Source of the DNA: Alphaproteobacteria bacterium 33-17
Lineage (GTDB): Bacteria; Pseudomonadota; Alphaproteobacteria; Rickettsiales; 33-17
Reading direction: 5' to 3'
NCBI GenBank assembly: GCA_001897445.1
Contig: MKSX01000023.1
Location: 1-52,777, forward strand
Length of the DNA stretch: 52,777 nucleotides
The notes below the pieces were generated by a model. The model saw only the letters and a program-made list of their open reading frames with translations, searched no databases and was not told the origin of the DNA. The translations under genes were made by a program, and so were the position numbers. Positions 1-9,128 of the stretch are shown here, piece after piece. The first letter of the stretch is position 1. Each line of letters begins with the position of its first letter.

Positions 1-207
1 AGAAAAATCCTGGGCTTCCTCAACCCTCAAAAATTAATCCCTAACTTATTAATAAATCGTTGCACTACTATCTAGAATGTACCAAGATTTAATAATTACA
101 CATGATATTAAGGGTTGTATTTTTATTAAATAAATGCAACTATATAGTTATAGTAAAATTGCACTTTCGCTATTTGATATATTAAATACGTAATTACGAA
201 GAAGCTT

Positions 208-3090
208 ATGAATAACCAAAGCTACAGAAATACTTTATCTTTTAAGTTTACAACTTATTTTGTACTAATGTGTATCTTACTATGCTTAATCACTATTGTT
301 GCAAGCAGAGTCTTAATATTCAGCGAAGTAAAAACACGCTACATGCGCAGACATCTGATCGAGGTTGAACACTTTAAAAGATACCTAGATGAAATAGTAG
401 GAGATATTGAAGTTGCGGCAGGTGCTTTAGCAAATCTGTACGAAAACACTACTAATACTCAAGAATATAAAAACTTGTTAAAACCAATTTTGAACTCTAA
501 ATTACTTCCAATGTATGTTGAAAGCGGCGGAATATGGCATCATGATAAAGAATCTTCAAATAATATATCATGGTCACGAGAAAAAAACGACTCAATTTCG
601 GTTGATTTAAATCTAAATTCCAAAGATTATATTAACGATGAATGGTTCGCACCAAATCAATTTAATAATAACAAAAACTGTTATTGGTCTGCTGTTCATA
701 AAAGCGTCAAAACTTCAAATAACATTATAACCTGTAGCTTCCCTATCAAACACAATGGAATTACACAGGCGTCTGCCTCACTTAATATTAATATCGAAAA
801 ATTTCAGGATTTCTTAAAATCCTCAAAAACAGTACTAGACGGCTACACACTTATAGTTGATCGCAATAACAGCATCATTACTTTTCCCGCAAATATGCTT
901 AACTTAGATAAAAAATATATTTCATTAGAAGAGATTAAAGATAACTTTAAAGATTTTGAACTGATTTATTCAAATCTTTCTAACATCAACAATGATAAAA
1001 TTAATCTAGCAAAGAATATTAATTTAAATGACTTTGATCAAATTGTAAAAAAAATCACATCGCCTAAAATTTCTCTTAAAGACGCTTACTTAATAGCCAC
1101 TAACATTATTATAAATGAACGAGACAAAGACAAAATAGCAGAACCGATAACATTTGAAACGCTTAGTGAATCCTTATTAAAGCAAACATCATATGTAACT
1201 ATCGTAGAAATGCCTCGCACAATGTGGAAATTTGTGATGGTGACACCTTTAAAAGCGATTGAAGGTTACTCCGATACAATGGCATGGAGACTAGGCTTAA
1301 CATTGCTTACCGTTATAATAATAATATTTACAGGCTTTTTTATTAAAGTTAGAAGGTATTTAATCGACCCAATTTCTGACATTATATCAAAGCTTAAAAG
1401 TAATCATTTAAATAATGAAGTATGCTATTTATCCGAAGAACGAAACGATGAGTTAGGACAAATTGCATACTGGTATAACAGGCGCACAAAAGAATTAATT
1501 GAGGCAAAAAAAGAGTCAGACTATCAAAATAATACTAAACGAGACTTTTTGGCAAATACATCCCATGAACTTAGAACACCACTTAACAGTATCATAGGAA
1601 TGACTGACTTACTGATTGTAGGCAGTAAAGATCAGGACACCATAAAAGGACTAAATATTATCCTGGAATCCTCTCAAAGCCTGCTTGAAATTGTAAATGA
1701 TATTCTGGATATCTCAAAAATAGAATCAGGTAGCGTGATACTGGAAAGAGTAGCATTTTATCTTAATTCAAATTTAAACAAAGTTATAATCCCTTTAATT
1801 CCCCTTGCTGATCGCAAAGGTTTAATGGTTAAACAAAATATGCAAATTCCGTATAACATGGTAGTTTGGGGTGATCCTTTAAGGCTCAACAGGATTTTTA
1901 TGAATTTAGCTGCCAATGCTATAAAATACACCGAAAACGGCACTATAAAATTTAGTTTAAAAACCAGTGTCGATGGAAACAAAGTACTTTTAACAATAAT
2001 AGTTGAAGACACTGGCATAGGAATGACCGAAGAACAAAAAGGTCGCATCTTTTCAAAATTTGCCCAAGCTGATAATTCAATAACGCGTAAATATGGCGGC
2101 ACAGGCTTAGGGTTAGCTATAACCAAGCAGCTAATAGAGATGATGAACGGTACAATTAAAGTTGAAAGTATGTACGGCGTTGGAAGTAAGTTCATAGTCA
2201 ATATACCTTTGGATATTGCAGATGAAAAATCTGTTACCGACAAAGATCTGCAAAGGGATGTTATCCCAACAGGAACTCTGGATTCTAAAACAGTCAAAAT
2301 CCTAATAGCTGAAGATCATGCACTTAATCAGGTATTTGTAAAAAAACTTATGGATATTCTGGAAATCCCTAATATTCATATCGTTGATAATGGAAAAGAA
2401 GTTGTAAAAGCGTTTAATGAAGGTAATTTCGATATAATAATTATTGACGGTCATATGCCCGAAATGAGCGGCTATGATGCCATAAAACTTATCAGGGAAA
2501 TTGAAGAAAAAAACAAAACGCCAAGAATTCCTATTGTAGCAATGACAGCAAATGCCATGATGGGCGAAAGAGAGAGGTTTATAACCTTAGGCGCAGATGA
2601 ATATATTAGCAAACCTGTTGATCGTAAAACATTTATTAAAATAATGTCCAGATGGATTAAGTTCGGCAATCTTTCAAGCAATCCACATAATACCAGCCAG
2701 AATGTTGTAGAGAGCTTGGATAAAAACCTGCCAGTTTTAGAAACATCAGTACTAGACAGTTTCTTTGCTGACAAAAGCAACCATAGCGCTGAAGTTAAAG
2801 AGTTAGTAGACATATTCAATGAACAAACGCAATTACATTTGCAAAAACTTTCGACTTTACTTATTGATGGCGAGTCTAAGGAATGGAGGGAAATCTCGCA
2901 TTTAGTCAAAGGTGGAGCAGCAATTATAGGCGCAAGGAAGCTTGCTGGAATAGCTGCAATTTCTCAGAAAATGGAAAACTCAAATAAAATTGACCGAGAA
3001 AATGTATTTAAAGAATTGCAAGATGCCTATAAAGAGGTATCATTAGAACTAAATAATTTAACAAACTCTAAACAGGAAGGAACAGAATAA
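208..3090 (+). CDS. Hybrid sensor histidine kinase with REC and HPt domains
   Basis: Membrane-bound phosphorelay kinase of the BarA/ArcB layout. A hydrophobic segment at about residues 13-34 and a second at about 361-385 enclose a ~320-residue periplasmic, Cache-like sensor region. A HAMP-like linker follows, then a HisKA domain with the phospho-acceptor His453 in HELRTPLN. The ATPase domain shows the N box (NLAANAIKY), G1 (VEDTGIGM) and G2 (GGTGLGLAI). A receiver domain starts near residue 695 with phospho-acceptor Asp747 and a conserved Lys in ISKPVD. The C terminus is an HPt domain whose His898 lies in SHLVKGGAA. All residues needed for a complete His-Asp-His relay are visible. The stop codon abuts the ATG of a single-domain response regulator, the probable relay partner. 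The input signal is unknown. The start is preceded by a GAAGAAG Shine-Dalgarno. Confidence 0.93.
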   Translation: MNNQSYRNTLSFKFTTYFVLMCILLCLITIVASRVLIFSEVKTRYMRRHLIEVEHFKRYLDEIVGDIEVAAGALANLYENTTNTQEYKNLLKPILNSKLLPMYVESGGIWHHDKESSNNISWSREKNDSISVDLNLNSKDYINDEWFAPNQFNNNKNCYWSAVHKSVKTSNNIITCSFPIKHNGITQASASLNINIEKFQDFLKSSKTVLDGYTLIVDRNNSIITFPANMLNLDKKYISLEEIKDNFKDFELIYSNLSNINNDKINLAKNINLNDFDQIVKKITSPKISLKDAYLIATNIIINERDKDKIAEPITFETLSESLLKQTSYVTIVEMPRTMWKFVMVTPLKAIEGYSDTMAWRLGLTLLTVIIIIFTGFFIKVRRYLIDPISDIISKLKSNHLNNEVCYLSEERNDELGQIAYWYNRRTKELIEAKKESDYQNNTKRDFLANTSHELRTPLNSIIGMTDLLIVGSKDQDTIKGLNIILESSQSLLEIVNDILDISKIESGSVILERVAFYLNSNLNKVIIPLIPLADRKGLMVKQNMQIPYNMVVWGDPLRLNRIFMNLAANAIKYTENGTIKFSLKTSVDGNKVLLTIIVEDTGIGMTEEQKGRIFSKFAQADNSITRKYGGTGLGLAITKQLIEMMNGTIKVESMYGVGSKFIVNIPLDIADEKSVTDKDLQRDVIPTGTLDSKTVKILIAEDHALNQVFVKKLMDILEIPNIHIVDNGKEVVKAFNEGNFDIIIIDGHMPEMSGYDAIKLIREIEEKNKTPRIPIVAMTANAMMGERERFITLGADEYISKPVDRKTFIKIMSRWIKFGNLSSNPHNTSQNVVESLDKNLPVLETSVLDSFFADKSNHSAEVKELVDIFNEQTQLHLQKLSTLLIDGESKEWREISHLVKGGAAIIGARKLAGIAAISQKMENSNKIDRENVFKELQDAYKEVSLELNNLTNSKQEGTE

Positions 3091-3477
3091 ATGAGAATAG
3101 GCACTGACGACATGGTACTTATTGCGGAAGATGATCCGATAGTCAGAACTGTAATTAATAAAACGCTTGGTGGGATAATTAAAAATGCATTTGTCACAGA
3201 TGGTGCTGAGCTTATAACAAAATACAAAGAAATCTTGCCGGATATTTTAATTCTTGATATACATCTTCCAAACAAATCCGGACTTGAGCTAATTGCTGAA
3301 ATTAAAAAAATAGACCCAGCTGCTTATATAGTCATGCTCAGTGCTGATAGCTCTCGTGAAAATGTGATTAATGCTATGTCAAAAGGAGCAGTAAACTTTT
3401 TAACAAAACCATTCACAAGGCATAAGCTTCTTGAAGTCATAAATAACTGCCCGACTATATCAAAACAATACGAATAA
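3091..3477 (+). CDS. Single-domain response regulator (CheY-like receiver)
   Basis: A stand-alone receiver domain of 128 residues. The acidic pair is Asp14/Asp15, the phospho-acceptor is Asp56 in LILDIHLP, and the conserved Lys106 is in FLTKPF. There is no output domain, so it should act by protein contact or as a phosphate shuttle. Its ATG follows the stop of the hybrid kinase directly, and a strong AGGAAGG sits just upstream inside the kinase gene, so the two are co-translated and probably form one relay. An internal Met8 is an alternative start with a poorer ribosome site. A MITE-like element begins immediately after the stop codon. Confidence 0.9.
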   Translation: MRIGTDDMVLIAEDDPIVRTVINKTLGGIIKNAFVTDGAELITKYKEILPDILILDIHLPNKSGLELIAEIKKIDPAAYIVMLSADSSRENVINAMSKGAVNFLTKPFTRHKLLEVINNCPTISKQYE

Positions 3478-3478
3478 T

Positions 3479-3581
3479 ATAGTGAATTAAGTTGAGTTTT
3501 GCACAGAAATAACGAGCGATATGTAGAAAAATCTACATAAGCAAGGAAATGACGCATACAAACCTAAACTTAAAAAACTAT
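3479..3581. repeat. MITE-like element, copy 1
   Basis: A 103-bp element flanked by TA (TATAGT...ACTATA). The ends form an imperfect terminal inverted repeat of about 25 bp. Inner boxes read ACAGAAATAACGAGCG and AAGGAAATGACGC. Between them is a perfect 8-bp hairpin (3520-3527 with 3532-3539, loop AAAA). Related copies occur near 24415, 26105, 28809 and 37100. It starts one base after the response regulator stop and ends before the terminator of the opposing gene. Confidence 0.8.
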
Positions 3582-3585
3582 AAAA

Positions 3586-3610
3586 GAAGGATGCATTTGA
3601 TACATCCTTC
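3586..3610 (-). terminator. Rho-independent terminator of the giant helicase gene
   Basis: GAAGGATG (3586-3593) pairs with CATCCTTC (3603-3610). On the minus strand it is followed by TTTTATAGTTTTTT, as expected for termination of the minus-strand gene that ends at 3624. Confidence 0.75.
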
Positions 3611-3623
3611 TCAAATATTAGAT

Positions 3624-6600
3624 TTATGCAACAGCTGCTGCTGCTTCAGCACGTTTCGCTTCTTGCCTCATTTTCTTTCTTTCTTCTAATGTTCTATGGC
3701 AATATTTTTTTGCAAGATCCTCGAGGCAGTCTTTGGGTATTGCAACATTAGCAGTATAGGTTAAATCTTTAATTGCCTTAAGATCTTTTACAAACTCTTT
3801 ATTTGTTTTGTAACAGCTATATTGCTTGTTAAATAATATTGGCTTATAAAAACCAAGTTTACGTGCACCATACATACCAATGTCTTTAATAAGTCTAAAT
3901 CCGCCTTTTACCCATGCACGCGGTCTAAACCAGTCAAGGTCTGAATCCATTCTCGAGAGTAAATCTTGCGTCTCAGAAATAGCTATAATTTTATGTTTGT
4001 TTACAGCCGTAGATACTTCTTTGGTATTTGCCAATACATCTTTAAACTTACGAAATAAAAACGAACCTTCTGCAATCTCACCTTGTGTTCCAGTTAAAGC
4101 ATTTACCAAAGATTCTTTGTGAGAGTAACCCTTATCAAGCAAATCTTGAAGATTTGACATTGCTGCGGATGTTTCCCTTCCTTTCTCTATTTCACCATAT
4201 ACAGCCTTCTCAATCTTTTCTCTACCAAACAGAGTCTTATCCTGCATAATTTCTTTCAAATTATGCATAGCAAGTTCAATCATCAAATAATTAGTATACT
4301 TAGAAATATCTATTTTCTTGAGGATATTGTTTACATCTACTGCATTACCAGTAGCAACAGCAGCATTTAAAATTTGAAAGTCTTTGAAATTAATACCAAA
4401 TTGCTTTTGAATTATATTTTCAATATCTGCTACTGACTTACATTTTGCAAAATTGCGTATCAATGATTTAATAGAATCACTAGCCTTTTTAGGATTTAAA
4501 TCAATTGCATTTTTAATGTTATTTTTGATATCAGCATCCATATGTGCAACATCAATATTCATTGATGCAGCAAGTGCATAAAGCATATCATCTTTGGTAA
4601 CGCCTTCAAAACTATATTTAAATACCGCTTCCATATCAAATTTCAGAATGCTATTTAACAAATTCTTGAATGCTTTTGTTTGCATAAGCGTCACAATTGT
4701 TTCTTGCATAACACTATCAGCAATATTAGTTATCAAATTTTTAATATTAAACATTCCATTAATCGCTGTATTATTCCCCTCTAATTTTGAAAAGAGGTAT
4801 CCAGCTAAAGCAAGATTTCCATGTTCATAAGCATTAAATAACTCACCAGCGTTAATGCCTGAAATTTTGAAAAATAATGCCCTAAGCCTATCCTGCAAGC
4901 TTAAATCCCTTGGGTTATTATTTTTTACAGACATAATAGCTTTAAGAGCCTGAGCCAAATCGGCGGCAGCGTGATTTGTTGCTCCTACAATAATAATCTT
5001 TGGCAATAATTTAACTGCCAAGTAATTCATTACTTCATCATCTGATGAAAGTACACTGATTTCTGTAATTACGTTAGCTATATCAAACACACCATTAATT
5101 GATCCAATATCCAACTTAAGATCTTTATTAAATGCACCATTTGTCAGCGCTTTCATATCATCAGCAAGTATGGTAACAGACTTTAAGTTAGGGGCGATAA
5201 CTTTAAATATATCCCTAAATCCTTCAAATAGTTTTGCGGCAAACATTGTAAATAATTGTATATCAGACTTATCCTTGAATTTATTATTGAGCTTCTTATC
5301 TGACTTCATTAAGCGGAATACTATTTCATTAAATAGCTCTGAATTATTACCAATAATAACACTAAGTGTTCCTATATAATCAAATGATTTTAAAGTATTC
5401 TTGTTTTCGTTATTAGTAGTTTCAGCGATAATTTTAGAAATACCATCCCCGATTAATTGATTAATTTTATTCTTAAAACTGTCAGAACTAAGTATTGCAA
5501 TTAATGAGGAAGGATTTGAAAGCACACCCGCGAATTTCATGACTTTATCATTCGCCAAGAAAAATGGGGTAATTTCTAACAATTCATCTGGCTCTACCAA
5601 TAAACTTAAATTTAATTTTCTGAGAACTTTAATATGAGCTTCCAGTTTTTTAATAACTTTTAATTCTTCTGGTGTAGTTGCTGGATCTTTTTTCACCTTA
5701 TCAATTGCTTTTAATAGCTTTCTTATCCTTAAATAACTTTTAATGTTATAAAACAATCTTAAAAATCCAAATATAGCATTAGCCATATTAAATAATACTT
5801 TAATAACAAGTTTCAAATCTATTGGGTTTATAAGCCTAGCTTGAACTGTGTTTAGTTCTTTTTTCAATTGACCTATATAGCCTCTTAGATGCTGTCTTGT
5901 CATACGGATATTATGATTATTTGCAGAGTCAATATCCCTTGCAACATTTATGATATCATCGTGAAGTTCTTCGATATATTTAGCTTTATTTAGATTTCCA
6001 AATGGATCAATGTTATTATCAAGAGACTTACGAATGTTTGTTGCACTAAAACGCGCAAGATTTGAAAGCCTGTTAATTTTATATTTTTCTCTACCCTTAA
6101 AATATTTCTCATACATATTTTCAGAATTAATATCTTCTGGTGAGAATTCCAATGCATCTTTTGCCTTATACATATTATTCACAAATAACATTCCATAAGG
6201 CTTAACGTGCTTTTTAAGTCCGCGCGCTCTACCCATACCTTGTGCAAGTTGGCTTGGGTTCAGAATTGCAGAACTTTTATCTAATGCTATAGCAAACACG
6301 TTATCAAGATTCTGATCGTTCCATCCTTCCGTCTTTTGGTTAGATATTACTATTGAACCAAAATGCAGCATATAGTTATCTTTAACCACTGAACTGTAGT
6401 TATTGTAGACTGGATTATAAACAGTGAAACCTGCCTCTTTTTGAAAAAGCGAATCTAAATCTCCACCAACAAATTCTTGCGCACGAGCATCAGTTGCTTT
6501 TTGTGTCGGATCTTTTAAATTGATAACCCTTTCCTTCATTTCGTTGAAACTACGATTTACATCACATTTATAATCACTACCTTCAAAGCTGCCAAAATGC

Positions 6601-8747
6601 ATCATCATGATATTTTGATTAGCAAACCTGTCTAAAGTTGTCATGTCTGCTAGATCTACAGTAACGTAATCACCACCAAACTCACTTTCACCATGTGCTG
6701 ATTTAGTAGACAGCCCACATTTAGTATACAAATCTTGATCTAACCAGCTACATTTTGCTAAATCAACTCTGTAGCCCTTTTTAGAACCTTCAATATAAAT
6801 CTTTATTAAATCAAGAGTAATTTGCGCAAGAGACTCAGCACCCTTAGCATCAATACCACTTTTGTTATATTCTTGGTGATAAGTATACCATGCTGCAATT
6901 TGCTTAAGATTTTGTTTACCCACTTTATTACATACATTTTCAAGTTTACTAGATAGTTCGGCAGGGTCTTCATTTCTTAATCTGTCTAGTTCCACTACAT
7001 CAATTTTAAGTAGCTTACACATAATATGATCAATAATGAGCTTACGGCTATTATTAAACATTATTTTGCGGCTTTTAATATTTAAAGAAGTTTTAATTTT
7101 CGCTTTTGCTATTACCTGCAAATCTTCTGGAAGTGAAGCAACTGCTTTATTTAAATTATCTTCCATTTCATTATTATGTAGCGTATCCCAATCTTTTTTG
7201 ACGTTAGAATCTACTGGTCTTACTAAAAAACCTATAAGTGGAAGACCTTTAGATATTTGCTCAATTTCGTCACTTCTTGAGTTATACTGACTGATCTTAC
7301 CGTTACTAATTTTATTCATATACTGAATATTTTTGTTATGCAGCATATCATTAAAAGTGAGGTAAGTATTCACCATGTCTTCATGAGAATCTGTAATCAC
7401 CAGGGTTTTTCTGTTTTGCATAACAGGAACAACGTTGCGCCTTAAGTATTCATCAACTACCTCCGTTTTTTGCTCATCTGACATAGCTGAAGTATCGGGA
7501 ATTGAGTAGAAATTTGCATCTGTAGATTTTTTATAAAGAACCTTTTCTTGCATCTGCTCAGCTAATGCTCTTGCCGGATCTGCAACATCTGGAGTAATAG
7601 AATCATATACAGCAAGGCATGTTGAATCATATATATCATTAGCAAAATCAGCAATTTTTTTACCAATCGAGCGCTTTTTATCTCTTGCATTTTTAAGGTC
7701 TCTTTTTTTTGCAGCAGTATTTTTTACCTTAGAAGTCTCAAATTCAGTTGGAACAGCATATCCACCTTCAATTTTCTGCTTCATTGACATTTTAACTAAA
7801 GCTTTATTACCACAGATTTTAAATGTCTCTTTATCAGGAGTCGCTGTTAGGAACATACATTTAAATTTTTTCGATAATTCCTTAATTTTTGCTGCAAAAC
7901 CACCTGAATACATAGCTTTATGCTGTTCGTCAAATGATACAAATAAATCTTGCGAAGTACCCATAACATCATCAATTCTGTTTTTAAGGATTTCATTCCA
8001 TGAAGATACAACAATCTTAGGTCTGTCAGTTTTTTTCATATCAGTGAAAAGTGTTGGATTTTCTGGAGCCTGACCTGCTTCAGTTTTTGGCAATCTAATG
8101 ATTTTATCAGTTACATTTTTAGGAAGTAAACGTGGGAGATCCTTTCCACAAAACTGCTCTACTAAGCTTCCGCCAGGTACTGTAAAACAGCTGTTAACGT
8201 TTGACATATATAATACCAGCATCCAAACAGCCTGAGTATATGTTTTACCAGAACCTGTTGGAAGGGCAATTAACATGCTATCATCTGAATCGATATTCTT
8301 AAGCATCTCACCTAAGTTAGCAATGTGCATGCTATATAAGTCAATCTTATCTTCGCCACCAATTTTTATTGTCTCATTATAGAAATCAGTTAACTTAACA
8401 CCAATTTTATTAGTGCCTTTATCATCTTCAATAACCAGATCTTTTGATGATAAAATTTTTAATTTTTCATCAGCAGTATACTGAGTTATAGGTTTGATAT
8501 TAGCAACGTTTTCAGCATATGCACCATTTGGGGAAGTAAAGCTAATCTTTCTTTCACCATTAACAACGTTAACAGTTACCTGAACATTTTCACCAAAAAG
8601 GTTAACAATACCTGTTACAGGATTTTTCATAAATTCTTTGAATTTTGGCTCAGAATTTAAAAATTCCATTGATAAATAGCCATAATATACAGAAGAACCG
8701 TAATTTTTAATATTATCACGTGCCGTAGTAGATAAATGATTAACCAT
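3624..8747 (-). CDS. Giant SF2 helicase-domain protein with long helical C-terminal region
   Basis: A very large protein (about 1,707 residues). The N-terminal half carries superfamily 2 helicase/ATPase motifs. Numbering from the upstream TTG at 8762: Walker A PTGSGKT with Lys173, a DEQH box at 278-281, TATP as motif III, and motif VI QGMGRARG at 841-848. The large insert between motifs III and VI and the DEQH rather than DEAD/DEAH box set it apart from standard helicases. The remaining ~800 residues are Lys/Leu/Asn-rich, look helical and match nothing I recognise. The C terminus is an Ala-rich basic tail. I chose the ATG at 8747; the TTG five codons upstream has no ribosome site, and neither start has a clear Shine-Dalgarno. 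It has its own terminator and is probably monocistronic. A role in DNA/RNA handling, defence or as an effector cannot be told from sequence. Confidence 0.88.
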   Translation of the reverse strand: MVNHLSTTARDNIKNYGSSVYYGYLSMEFLNSEPKFKEFMKNPVTGIVNLFGENVQVTVNVVNGERKISFTSPNGAYAENVANIKPITQYTADEKLKILSSKDLVIEDDKGTNKIGVKLTDFYNETIKIGGEDKIDLYSMHIANLGEMLKNIDSDDSMLIALPTGSGKTYTQAVWMLVLYMSNVNSCFTVPGGSLVEQFCGKDLPRLLPKNVTDKIIRLPKTEAGQAPENPTLFTDMKKTDRPKIVVSSWNEILKNRIDDVMGTSQDLFVSFDEQHKAMYSGGFAAKIKELSKKFKCMFLTATPDKETFKICGNKALVKMSMKQKIEGGYAVPTEFETSKVKNTAAKKRDLKNARDKKRSIGKKIADFANDIYDSTCLAVYDSITPDVADPARALAEQMQEKVLYKKSTDANFYSIPDTSAMSDEQKTEVVDEYLRRNVVPVMQNRKTLVITDSHEDMVNTYLTFNDMLHNKNIQYMNKISNGKISQYNSRSDEIEQISKGLPLIGFLVRPVDSNVKKDWDTLHNNEMEDNLNKAVASLPEDLQVIAKAKIKTSLNIKSRKIMFNNSRKLIIDHIMCKLLKIDVVELDRLRNEDPAELSSKLENVCNKVGKQNLKQIAAWYTYHQEYNKSGIDAKGAESLAQITLDLIKIYIEGSKKGYRVDLAKCSWLDQDLYTKCGLSTKSAHGESEFGGDYVTVDLADMTTLDRFANQNIMMMHFGSFEGSDYKCDVNRSFNEMKERVINLKDPTQKATDARAQEFVGGDLDSLFQKEAGFTVYNPVYNNYSSVVKDNYMLHFGSIVISNQKTEGWNDQNLDNVFAIALDKSSAILNPSQLAQGMGRARGLKKHVKPYGMLFVNNMYKAKDALEFSPEDINSENMYEKYFKGREKYKINRLSNLARFSATNIRKSLDNNIDPFGNLNKAKYIEELHDDIINVARDIDSANNHNIRMTRQHLRGYIGQLKKELNTVQARLINPIDLKLVIKVLFNMANAIFGFLRLFYNIKSYLRIRKLLKAIDKVKKDPATTPEELKVIKKLEAHIKVLRKLNLSLLVEPDELLEITPFFLANDKVMKFAGVLSNPSSLIAILSSDSFKNKINQLIGDGISKIIAETTNNENKNTLKSFDYIGTLSVIIGNNSELFNEIVFRLMKSDKKLNNKFKDKSDIQLFTMFAAKLFEGFRDIFKVIAPNLKSVTILADDMKALTNGAFNKDLKLDIGSINGVFDIANVITEISVLSSDDEVMNYLAVKLLPKIIIVGATNHAAADLAQALKAIMSVKNNNPRDLSLQDRLRALFFKISGINAGELFNAYEHGNLALAGYLFSKLEGNNTAINGMFNIKNLITNIADSVMQETIVTLMQTKAFKNLLNSILKFDMEAVFKYSFEGVTKDDMLYALAASMNIDVAHMDADIKNNIKNAIDLNPKKASDSIKSLIRNFAKCKSVADIENIIQKQFGINFKDFQILNAAVATGNAVDVNNILKKIDISKYTNYLMIELAMHNLKEIMQDKTLFGREKIEKAVYGEIEKGRETSAAMSNLQDLLDKGYSHKESLVNALTGTQGEIAEGSFLFRKFKDVLANTKEVSTAVNKHKIIAISETQDLLSRMDSDLDWFRPRAWVKGGFRLIKDIGMYGARKLGFYKPILFNKQYSCYKTNKEFVKDLKAIKDLTYTANVAIPKDCLEDLAKKYCHRTLEERKKMRQEAKRAEAAAAVA

Positions 8748-8849
8748 AGTAAAAAACCGCAAATAATTAAATTATGCACATATTTTAATCTATAATTAAC
8801 TTTTTGTCAATATTTATTTGCAATTTACCGAAAGGCTAAAAAAATACTA

Positions 8850-9128
8850 TTAAAATAGCTCTTTTTCTATAATTTCCAGCAATTTAACATTAGTTTTAGT
8901 GCATATCCAGGCGCTATCACTTAAAACAAAATGTTTAGCCCCAGATACAGGCGATGAAAGCCAGATTTGCATGGTAGGCGCGTGTTTATTTATTACATAC
9001 GTACCGCTATCTGTTTCAATATACAGCACACCGTTGTTACAATCGCTATCAAGCTCATATTCGTCACATTTATCAGATATTTCAGCGATTAATTTAGATG
9101 CAATTTTATCAAATTCAGCTGTATTCAT
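8850..9128 (-). CDS. cyaY: Frataxin-like iron-sulfur assembly protein CyaY
   Basis: A 92-residue bacterial frataxin, which binds iron and modulates the IscS cysteine desulfurase in Fe-S cluster assembly. The sequence shows the acidic first helix (EFDKIASKLIAEISDKCDEYE) and the signature sheet GTYVINKHAPTMQIWLSS followed by SGAKHF, at the usual family length. It is the last gene of the pgeF-ccmC-fdxA-capD operon. Its ATG lies inside the end of the capD-like gene (14-base overlap), so it is probably translationally coupled. A ferredoxin lies two genes upstream, which fits the Fe-S context. Confidence 0.93.
   Translation of the reverse strand: MNTAEFDKIASKLIAEISDKCDEYELDSDCNNGVLYIETDSGTYVINKHAPTMQIWLSSPVSGAKHFVLSDSAWICTKTNVKLLEIIEKELF

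Noticed and set aside
1..207. Possible gene ends or a promoter at the left edge
   Set aside because: A 24-codon open stretch to a TAG at 73-75 is too short to support. TTGCAC near 159 has no -10 at proper spacing. I see only the GAAGAAG ribosome site of the kinase.
1758..2909. Long antisense frames inside the histidine kinase gene
   Set aside because: The opposite strand has unmistakable HATPase and REC motifs; the antisense peptides match nothing.
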